A stretch of 64,000 bases of DNA from Cladocopium goreaui (Eukaryota > Sar > Dinophyceae > Suessiales > Symbiodiniaceae), in assembly GCA_947184155.2 (NCBI GenBank), contig CAMXCT020001553.1, forward strand, positions 81,654-145,653. The letters run 5' to 3'. Of the stretch, positions 56,192 through 64,000 are shown one piece after another. Below the pieces are notes generated by a model. The model was not told where the DNA came from and searched no databases. It saw only the letters and a list, made by a program, of their open reading frames with translations. The position numbers were made by a program, and so were the translations under genes. The first letter of the stretch is position 1. Each line of letters opens with the position of its first letter.

Positions 56192-56506
56192 CTACGTCTG
56201 ACTCCGAGTAGTATATTCAAGGTAGTGCTGTTTGTCTGCCCGGAGAGTGTCATTCCAGCTATTCCCAATCGCAAAGGAGACAGGGTTAGCCATTTCTGCC
56301 TCTGCGGCAAGTAGCCGTAGCTCATTGCATGTGGCCTGAAAGGCAACCCGGTCAGTATCTGGTGCTTTCCTATGTAGTTTTCTATCAGGGAAGACCCGCT
56401 CTTGCACATGTTGCCTAAGAATCGTTTCTGGCACATAGTGGGCTGGTCGTTGGAAGAGCACTCTACTCGCCAACTTCGCACGGTTGACTTCCCAATGAGT
56501 AAACAT
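56192..56506 (-). CDS. Small ORF following the 556-aa ORF (104 aa)
   Basis: It starts at ATG 18 bases after the stop of the upstream ORF and reads ILRQHVQERVFPDRKLHRKA and LRLLAAEAEMANPVSFAIGN. The residue mix is protein-like. It could be a second gene of the same unit or the frameshifted continuation of the larger ORF. No family is recognised. Confidence 0.4.
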   Translation of the reverse strand: MFTHWEVNRAKLASRVLFQRPAHYVPETILRQHVQERVFPDRKLHRKAPDTDRVAFQATCNELRLLAAEAEMANPVSFAIGNSWNDTLRADKQHYLEYTTRSQT

Positions 56507-56524
56507 ATGACGATGCTGTATTTG

Positions 56525-58195
56525 CTACTTAAGTTGTGCAGCGTACTGGTGGAAACTTTTGGTCGTGTGCCACAACCTAAGGAGGCTATATTTGGACGGC
56601 CACTCAAGTGGGCACAGAGTGGCTGTCTGCTTCCACATTGCTGGAGTAAGTCCTTTTGGGGACGGAACAATGACTTCCAAGTTGACCCTCGTAGGTCCAG
56701 TGGGTTGCAGGCCCATCATGATGTAGGGTTCCACTACACCCATTGTGTACCCGCGGATGAGTTCCGTAAAGCAATTGGCTGCTTGGAATTCCTCATCCAA
56801 AGACAGGCTTAGTCCAGGGGCGTTTTTGTCGGTGAACTTGACTGCCTGCAGTACTTGGTCAACCGCGTCCCTCTGCAGTCCTTCAAACACTCGATGGGGA
56901 CAAGCAAAGGAAACCTCTTGCGGGACTTGTATGGCGCCTCCTTCTTCCCCTACTAAGCACGGCGCAATCTTGCTAGCCCAGCTAGCAGGAAACCACGCCA
57001 GTAGGGCCGAGACTCCGCTGACAAGGTCTACACCGTTGTGGCGCCGAGAATGGGGCTGGTTAGTGACAACGACTTTCACAGGGCCGCTGGGTGCACGTTC
57101 TCGGTTCACGTCTGCACTCTCCTTGGCTGCTCCAATTAGCTCGGAGACAATTGGACGAAACCAATACGTGGCATACAGCAGGCATTCAGTCTCTGGGGTT
57201 GCCAGAGACTCTGCTCGTCGAGTTAGCGAGCAGATGTACTGCGCAAGTTTTCCGGCAAGCCGGAGCGTGAAATTGCGGGCTGCATGCGTAAATACTTCTT
57301 CCACCGTGTCGATTGCATCCCTCAGCCAAAGTTCAGCCGCAATCGAGATGAAGAGGCGGGCAAACTTTTCCTGCATGGACGTTAAAGAGATGGTAAGTTT
57401 GGCCTGCAGCCACAGGTGTGGGAGAGCACCTAGCTTGTCAGGCTGGAAGAAGACGTTGGCTTGGGGCTGAGAACTGTTCATCATGGTGGCCAGCTTGTCA
57501 GCTGCACCTTTGATTTCCATTTCCGTAGGGTCATCAAGTGCGTCTGGGATAGGCGGGCACCATGGTTCATCAGGAGGCAAATCCGCCTCGTCTGCTTCCT
57601 CCTCCACCTCAGGTTCACCATCAGTGGTAGCTTGCTCTTCATCCGACGAGGGATCCCCGACGGTCTCACCAGCCCCTTCAGGGCCTACCAGAGGGCTCGC
57701 TCTCAGGTGAACTTGCAATGCAGGAGCCTGCAGTAGCAGTGGTTGCAGTCGGTGAGCATCAAAATAGTGGATACCTGGTATTAGTAATATCCGCCGGTCT
57801 TTGGTGGCCTGATGGAAATATATCTTGCTGCCCCGGAGCCGGTGAACAAGAACAGGAGAGCCATAATGGGAAGTACAAAGCCACAGTGGAGATCGATATC
57901 CGTCACCTGCATAGCCATACAGGTACGCCCGATCAATGGAACACGGAAAGAAGCTACTCGCCGTGAGACGATGGTCCCGACTGTGGGAGGCTAATGCCGC
58001 AATGACCTCCTGCGTAAGTCGCAGTTTCGACTTCTGCGCGATAACCAACCTATACCTTCTCAGGGAGCGCACTCCATTCAATGTCACTACCATGGCAATG
58101 GCCAGGGGTGGTTTATCTTGCGACGTAAGGGGTGTGTTGAGTCCCCACTCTAGGACAGCTTCTGCGTCCTGCACTAGTGAGGGTATGATACCCAT
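56525..58195 (-). CDS. Intronless ORF of unknown function (556 aa)
   Basis: ATG-initiated and uninterrupted, which is unlike the micro-exon host genes here. Residues 1-170 are mixed alpha/beta with LNGVRSLRRYRLVIAQKSKL and YGYAGDGYRSPLWLCTSHYG. Residues 180-225 form an acidic Asp/Glu/Pro linker. The rest is helical (TEMEIKGAADKLATMMNSSQ, FTHAARNFTLRLAGKLAQYI). No catalytic motif is recognised. Lack of introns and repeat-rich flanks suggest a mobile-element or virus-derived gene, for example a structural protein, or a retrocopy. A smaller ORF follows after 18 bases. Confidence 0.6.
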   Translation of the reverse strand: MGIIPSLVQDAEAVLEWGLNTPLTSQDKPPLAIAMVVTLNGVRSLRRYRLVIAQKSKLRLTQEVIAALASHSRDHRLTASSFFPCSIDRAYLYGYAGDGYRSPLWLCTSHYGSPVLVHRLRGSKIYFHQATKDRRILLIPGIHYFDAHRLQPLLLQAPALQVHLRASPLVGPEGAGETVGDPSSDEEQATTDGEPEVEEEADEADLPPDEPWCPPIPDALDDPTEMEIKGAADKLATMMNSSQPQANVFFQPDKLGALPHLWLQAKLTISLTSMQEKFARLFISIAAELWLRDAIDTVEEVFTHAARNFTLRLAGKLAQYICSLTRRAESLATPETECLLYATYWFRPIVSELIGAAKESADVNRERAPSGPVKVVVTNQPHSRRHNGVDLVSGVSALLAWFPASWASKIAPCLVGEEGGAIQVPQEVSFACPHRVFEGLQRDAVDQVLQAVKFTDKNAPGLSLSLDEEFQAANCFTELIRGYTMGVVEPYIMMGLQPTGPTRVNLEVIVPSPKGLTPAMWKQTATLCPLEWPSKYSLLRLWHTTKSFHQYAAQLK

Positions 58196-58258
58196 AGTGA
58201 TAGACTGCTAGCGTCTGGACCATCCCAATCATCCCAGCCATATCAATGGGAGAGACAA

Positions 58259-59699
58259 TGTACAGTCGAGGTCCCTTTCTGGCCGCCATGTTTCTACTGG
58301 TTTTTTGGATCCTGTTTTGGGGGCCATGATGAAGCAGGTTTGTTGGCATTCGAGGCGCTCCAAGGCTTACCGAGGCCTGCCCGAGGCACGCATGGCAGGA
58401 GCTACTGTGGAAGAAACCGCCTTTGAGGACGTCAACATGTGGCAGGCACTACCCTTTATGACCCTTTATGGGAACCTAGAATGTGGCAGGGCCAAGTCTG
58501 GGAGGCGAGACCTGATGGGGAGTCAACGCGTGGCAAGGCCAAGTTTGGAAAGAGGCATGGAAGCCGCAAGTGGGAAGAAGAGAACTCCTCAACACGAAGG
58601 CGTCACCGAGGGAAGGGGAGGAAACGGCAGCAAACCCCCTCCCCCCCATACAATGTGCCACACACCCCATTGGGCATCCGCAGGGCGGGTTGCTTTCTAT
58701 TACTTTGTATTTCTCAAACGCCGGAAATGCATCCGCGGCCATTTTTTGGGGGTTTTTGGCATCCGCAGTGGTCCTTCGCAAGGGTTTTTCCGCATCCGCA
58801 GGGGAATCCGCAGGCATCCGCGCGTGCGTTGGCAGATATGTGAATCAAAATGGCTGCTTTTCCGGACCTTGCCTTGCGACGTTGCTGCCTAGCAGAAATC
58901 GCAAGGGCTTGTAACTATTCATCCTGATTTAAATTTTCCTCCTCGCAATCTCCTCTCGAAACTTATAAGCTTCGAAACATGGTGCGTTTTAGGGCCATCC
59001 TTTGTTTGGGGGTACCTATCCAGTGCCAACGTCTGCAATTTTATACACGACCGTGGTGTCAGCGATTCTATAGAGATTTCATGGCTCCGCTACCATGTGA
59101 AAACACGAGCGCGGCGTGGCAGCTCTTTTTCACAGCTCGGACTGGAGCCAAACCACACAGGTTGCACACCTCAGTCACTCTTCTTCTTAGAAGAGTCGTG
59201 CAGAGTAAAACGCAGTGACACTCAAACGTTCTCAAACTTCTCAAACGACTTCAAAAGAGTTCTCAAGCTTTAAAAACGTTCTTTCAGCTTCTCCAAATAA
59301 AACTTCTTCAGCTCAAACTCACAAATACCCTACAAAACTCCTCCTAATACAGTCACAACATCAAGTTCCTAGAACATGGGTCAAACAACATCCAAAAACA
59401 CCACAAACCACAAAAACAAACGAAAATCCATCTCCAAGCTCTTCCATGCACAAACTGGTTCCATTTGGTTCCAAATTGGTTCCTACCTGGTTCCTATAGG
59501 TTCCTATGGGTTCTATAGTTCACAGATCGGTTCCTACAAACTTAAAATGGTTTCCTAACTGTTCACCTGCACATACATTGTTCCAAGATAGGTTTCAAGA
59601 TGTTCAAGTAGGTTCAAGGTGGTTCAGTACACTGTACATCCTCTCACCAAACTTTCACACAAAAAGGTCTTCGCATGACGCAAGTGGATCAAAGTTGGG
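58259..59699. repeat. 1.44-kb direct duplication, copy 1
   Basis: Nearly identical to 60437-61880, with scattered substitutions and small indels (for example GGCAGGCACTACCC against GGCAGGCACCGG). It includes CATCCGC-rich sequence at 58670-58830 and an identical-length 79-codon frame (MVRFRAILCLGVPIQCQ) that is not recognised. Confidence 0.95.
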
Positions 59700-59924
59700 C
59701 AGCAATTTTTCAACGCAACTGGGGAGGACAACTTCTTGGAGTCCAAGGCCAATGTTTTACAGCTCCGAAAATGAGATTCTGCAGTGACCTTTTTTTGCCA
59801 AAACTGGCGCAGCTTTGACAAACAGCAAGTCCAGAAGGCACCACAGTGTCCCACTGCCACACCATCAATCATGGCTAAGGGACCCCAACCATAGTATTAT
59901 ATAGATTCGAGTCCCCGTGAGCCT

Positions 59925-60575
59925 CGCTTTGTCCTCGTGCCTCGGGCAAGCCTCGGTAAGCCTTGGAGCGCCTCGAATGCCAACAAACCTGCTTCATCAT
60001 GGCCCCTAAAACAGGGCCCAAAAAAGTGGTCAAAACATGGCTGCGAGAAAGGGACCTTGACAGTAGCAAACCGGACTTGGGACGCACAAAGAGAAAAAGG
60101 TATGAGTTGACATACATGTTCAAGCTGCAGGGTCGCAAATCTGCTTGCACAACATGTGCGGGCAGCAGCGAAATTCTCCGATGGCTGACCCCATTTTTGG
60201 GTCCAAATATGGACCCCAAAATGGGGTCCAGAATTGGATCACATTTTCATTCCTTCTTTTAGGTCTTTGCTTGGGCCCCGTTTTGGGATCCAGATTTGGA
60301 CCCAAAAGTGGGGTCAGCCATCGGAGAATTTTGCTGCTGCCCGCAGAGGGTTTTGCAAGCAGATTTGCGACGCACTAGCATGAGCGTAAGTGTTAATACA
60401 TGCTTTTTCTCTCTGTGCGTCCCACTTTGTTTCTTGTACAGTCGAGGTCCCTTTCTGGCCGCCATGTTTCTACTGGTTTTTGGATCCTGTTTTGGGGGCC
60501 ATGATGAAGCAGGTTTGTTGGCATTCGAGGCGCTCCAAGGCTTACCGAGGCCTGCCCGAGGCACGCATGGCAGGA
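59925..60575. repeat. Large foldback (about 300-base arms, short loop)
   Basis: The left arm (59925-60235) is the diverged reverse complement of the right arm (60288-60575). Shared blocks include GCTTCATCATGGCCCC, AGAAAGGGACC, GCAAATCTGCTTGCA, CTCCGATGGCTGACCCC and TTTGGGTCC. Inside the left arm, ATTTTGGGTCC-type phr.ases also pair locally around 60190-60230. The right arm runs into the 1.44-kb repeat copy 2. This resembles a foldback or inverted-repeat transposon end. Confidence 0.85.
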
Positions 60576-61880
60576 GCTACTGTGGAGGAAACCGCCTTTG
60601 AGGACGTCAACATGTGGCAGGCACCGGTTTCGCAGAAACCACCCCTTATGGGAACCTAGAATGTGGCAGGGCCAAGTCTGGGAGGCGAGACCTGATGGGG
60701 AGTCAACGCGTGGCAAGGCCAAGTTTGGAAAGAGGGATGGAAGCCGCAAGTGGGAAGAAGAGAACTCCTCAACACGAAGGCGTCACCGAGGGAAGGGGAG
60801 GAAACGGCAGCAAACCCCCTCCCCCCCATACAATGTGCCACACACCCCATTGGGCATCCGCAGGGCGGATTGCTTTCTATTACTTTGTATTTCTCAAACG
60901 CCGGAAATGCATCCGCGGCCATTTTTTGGGGGTTTTTGGCATCCGCAGTGGTCCTTCGCAAGGGTTTTTCCGCATCCGCAGGGGAATCCGCAGGCATCCG
61001 CGCGTGCGTTGGCAGATATGTGCAGCAAAATGGCTGCTTTTCCGGACCTTGCCTTGCGACGTTGCTGCCTAGCAGACATCGCAAGGGCTTGTAACTATTC
61101 ATCCTGATTTAAATTTTCCTCCTCGCAATCTCCTCTCGAAACTTATAAGCTTCGAAACATGGTGCGTTTTAGGGCCATCCTTTGTTTGGGGGTACCTATC
61201 CAGTGCCAACGACTGCAATTTTATACACGACCGTGGTGTCAGCGATTCTATAGAGATTTCATGGCTCCGCTACCATGTGAAAACACGAGCGCGGCGTGGC
61301 AGCTCTTTTTCACAGCTCGGACTGGAGCCAAACCACACACGTTGGACAGCTCAGTCACTCTTCTTCTTAGAAGAGTCGTGCAGAGTAAAACGCAGTGACA
61401 CTCAAACGTTCTCAAACTTCTCAAACTACTTCAAAAAAGTTCTCAAGCTTTAAAAACGTTCTTCCAGCTTCTCCAAATAAAACGTCTTCAGCTCAAACTC
61501 ACAAATACCCTACAAAACTCCTACCCAATACAGTCACAACTTCAAGTTCCTAGGACATGGGTCAAACAACATCCAAAAACACCACAAACCACAAAAACAA
61601 ACGAAAATCCATCTCCAAGCTCTTCCATGCACAAACTGGTTCCATTTGGTTCCAAATTGGTTCCTACCTGGTTCCTATAAGTTCCTATGGGTTCTATAGT
61701 TCACAGATCGGTTCCTACAAACTTAAAATGGTTTCCTAACTGTTCACCTGCACATACATTGTTCCAAGATAGGTTTCAAGATGTTCAAGTAGGTTCAAGG
61801 TGGTTCAGTACACTGTACATCCTCTCACCAAACTTTCACACAAAAAGGTCTTCGCATGACGCAAGTGGATCAAAGTTGGG
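60437..61880. repeat. 1.44-kb direct duplication, copy 2
   Basis: Second copy, separated by about 740 bases from the first. Its left end forms the right arm of a large inverted repeat. Confidence 0.95.
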
Positions 61881-61881
61881 T

Positions 61882-62412
61882 CGAGTGTGGCCGATGTCGC
61901 ACTAATGGCTCGGTCCTTACATGTGAGTAAGCAGACAAAACTCTGTACAGGACAAAAAATTCCTCAGAATAAGCAAATCGATAAAACAACAAAACGAAAA
62001 ACACAACTACACCAACGCTAAAGCCTCGGTCCTTACATGAGCATAAGCAGGAAAGACATTTGTACAAGGACATATCAAGTCCATTGAGGCGTCAAATCGA
62101 TTAAAACAACACACAAGAACAACAAAAGCCACCCAAACACGACGACCCGCAAATCTCCAGCCAAACTTGCGTTTCGCCAGCGGAAACAGCGAATCAAACG
62201 GCGAAACGCCAAAAAACAACAAACAAAAACGGGGCCAGAGTCCAAACAGAACACCCACAATATCGACTTGCCATGGGACGCAGTGGCGAATCCACTGCAT
62301 CACTCTCAAAAACGTGCCAATGAATTAAATCACGGCATTCGGGCAAATATGAAGGCTTTAGCTTGTAAGTTTGCCAAGCATATGCCAAGCTGTACAAAAA
62401 AGCAGGGCTACA
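61882..62412. repeat. Dispersed repeat, copy 2, with internal tandem duplication
   Basis: Diverged copy of 53812-54240. Its first part (CTCGGTCCTTACATG, GTACAGGAC) is present twice, at about 61908 and 62023. Confidence 0.85.
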
Positions 62413-62587
62413 AGTTTTTTTTTTTCCGTCCAACGCCTTATGGCTTCCGCCAGGTCGTTCAACATGTTTCCAAGCATGTTGCAAATCCGCCCACACCGCT
62501 TTGGCGGTGAAGGCGTGCTTATTGGGGGGCAACAGCAACACTAAATGCTCAATGACATTTGTTAATATAGCAGTCGCTATATCAGCT

Positions 62588-62672
62588 TTAGCTGGGGGGG
62601 GGGGGGCCCAAAAACGGTTTCGCACCGAGACCAGACCCCAAAAACGGTTTCGCACCGAGACCAGAATACGGT
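62588..62672. repeat. G homopolymer and 32-bp tandem duplication
   Basis: A run of about 11 G is followed by two copies of a unit containing AAAAACGGTTTCGCACCGAG, with ACCAGA at the joint. Confidence 0.9.
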
Positions 62673-62759
62673 GGTGTTTTCGACATTTTTCGAGGATTTT
62701 TGGGTGTCTGAGCGCAAGAGGGTATTGAAATGGAATTTTGGGTCATTTTGGTAGCTTTC

Positions 62760-63060
62760 CGGCAATGGAAAAACGGCCAAAAATGAAAAAAACATTGTAC
62801 ATAGCAAGATTTTGCAGGGTTTTTGGATGCCAGAGCATTGAAAACACTGCAAAAACAAGTGTTTTGGACTGACGTTATAGCAAAAAACGTGTAAATTACC
62901 GTATGTTTGACTGGAAACATTACAAAACACTGTCAAAAGCAATGTTTTGGAAGGATTTACTGCCTTTATGGCAAAAAACGTGTAAATTACCGTCTGTTTG
63001 ACTGGAAACATTGGAAAAACACTGTCAAAAACAATGTTTTGGAAGGATTTCTTATTATGA
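62760..63060. repeat. About 100-bp imperfect tandem repeat
   Basis: Three copies of a unit containing AAAAACGTGTAAATTACCGT, TTGACTGGAAACATT, AACACTGTCAAAA and CAATGTTTTGGAAGGATTT. They underlie a 336-codon minus-strand frame that I do not regard as a gene. Confidence 0.85.
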
Positions 63061-64000
63061 AACTTCTTAGGCTTGAAGAGCTCCCACGGGGGAAAACCAC
63101 CCTTAGCCCCTCTCACGGACCGAAATAAACCTGCGGTGTGGGCGGCCACCCCACGCGAAGCGGGGTGAATGAGATTAATTAATTGACTCGTGCAGGGGCC
63201 GAAGCTGTAATGGCCGCAAAAGTAAACTGGTAGCGGACCGATACATAGTCCAGATCCCTTGTCACATTTCGAGTGCAAAAACCGAAACACAAAGAACAAA
63301 AAGCAAACAACAAAAAAAACACACCAAAAACACACCCAAACAAACAAACAAAACAACAACCCACACAAAACACAAACAACCACACAAACGCACCACGGTG
63401 ACGTGACGGGGTCCAGTTTATGGGTGAAACAGTTCTGTTGAAGCGAGTTGTGATAGCTTAGTATCGTCTCGGCACATGCAGATGACAGCTTATGTGTCAT
63501 GTTCGCCGGCCCATAAATAAACAAACAACAATCAACCGCCAACAAATCACAAAGGGCCACTCCGAGGGTGCAAGCAAAAAAGCTCAATGCGGAAACCAGG
63601 GATCCCCCCAGCCAGGATCCCCGAGATCACAAAGAGCAGCCACCATGGCATGACATTCACCCTGACACTTTGAAGCAAACACCGACAACGCCGGGTCACA
63701 ACAAAGTGGTGAGAAACTACCGCCGTGAAACAGAAGGGTGAAAAGTGATCTAAGGTGAAAAAGACGGCGCGGTGCCAGCACTCAGCTACCCTCAGAGTCC
63801 GCTCAGTACTGCTTTTCCAATCATCATATTGCACCGGTCTTGTGAACAGCTACACTATGCGAGTACTCCTGCTATGCAGTTTCGTGATATGGGAAATTGT
63901 ACCCATATATGGGAGTTGCAGTGTACTCTGGCGGTGTATACCGCTTTCAAAACTGAATCCAATGCGATCGAGTTTACGAAGGGCGAGCTCGACAATAGTG
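63060..64000. other. Unassigned A/C-rich sequence
   Basis: Contains a GC-rich hairpin around 63148-63168 (CCACCCCACG, loop, GGGGTG), a CAAAC/CAACAC-rich tract (63290-63390) and no recognised gene up to the window end. Confidence 0.45.

Noticed and set aside
55537-56670. 377-codon minus-strand frame
   Set aside because: It lies in A/C-rich DNA that depletes stops on the opposite strand; composition is Leu/Cys/Phe-biased without motifs and it overlaps better frames at 56.2-56.6 kb.
48414-58190. A shared 16-base phrase (GAGGGTATGATACCCA) at about 48416 and 58179
   Set aside because: One such match is not unexpected by chance in 64 kb, and the surroundings do not align.
62577-63587. 336-codon minus-strand frame with hydrophobic segments
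   Set aside because: It runs through tandem repeats, a G homopolymer and A/C-rich tracts; the apparent membrane segments reflect a CAAAC-rich plus strand.
1-64000. tRNA, rRNA, spliced-leader genes, bacterial operons
   Set aside because: I looked for T-loop-like, SL-like and operon-like patterns by eye and saw none; a covariance-model scan would be the decisive test.

Overview
This window looks like nuclear DNA of a dinoflagellate, probably a Suessiales/Symbiodiniaceae-like alga. The evidence is: host genes cut into very small exons on one strand; introns whose first two bases are often GC or GA and whose acceptors are almost always AG|G; huge satellite-filled introns; TTTAGGG-like relics; and tyrosine-recombinase (YR) retrotransposons whose pol carries a cytosine-methyltransferase-like domain. 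I found no spliced-leader sequence, so the assignment is an inference.

Region 1 (1-31 kb) holds host genes, all on the minus strand. From right to left they are: a complete six-exon gene for an exosome RNase PH-type subunit (MTR3/EXOSC6-like, 30603-28631); an unidentified exon-like stretch at 27.1-27.3 kb; and a plant-type fused urease. The urease gene starts at 26362. Its gamma and beta parts are spread over at least 12 micro-exons down to position 174, and its alpha part must lie left of the window. One urease intron of about 19 kb (22008-2983) contains exons of a PPPDE-fold peptidase-like gene on the same strand (17989-13067), which looks like a nested gene. The urease introns also carry most of the satellites, including a 10-bp array with a 279-bp higher-order period, a 2-kb CCCCTAAAA-containing minisatellite, 295-bp and 34-bp repeats, and a degenerate TTTAGGG array.

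Region 2 (31-38.6 kb) is satellite and unassigned DNA: a 1.2-kb GATA array, AT-rich unassigned sequence, and a 32-bp minisatellite lying between inverted repeats.

Region 3 (38.6-53.6 kb) is a nest of mobile elements. An AT-rich Polinton-like remnant (zinc-finger ORF, split ORF, integrase C-terminus) was entered twice. Element 1 (39805-49595) is an apparently intact YR retrotransposon with split direct repeats. Its minus-strand order is ORF1, YR, gag-like, MT-RT-RNaseH. The gag-like and pol frames are the same frame, separated by one TGA. Element 2 (50418-about 53550) is an older, truncated and frameshifted relative sitting in the integrase gene.

Region 4 (53.6-64 kb) is repeat-rich. It has an unidentified 556-codon intronless ORF with a small companion ORF, a 1.44-kb direct duplication at 58.26 and 60.44 kb separated by a large foldback, and dispersed A/C-rich repeats.

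Large ORFs inside satellites and A/C-rich DNA are artefacts and are not annotated as genes. Several retroelement frames begin at GTG straight after a stop codon, so their true initiation is uncertain.
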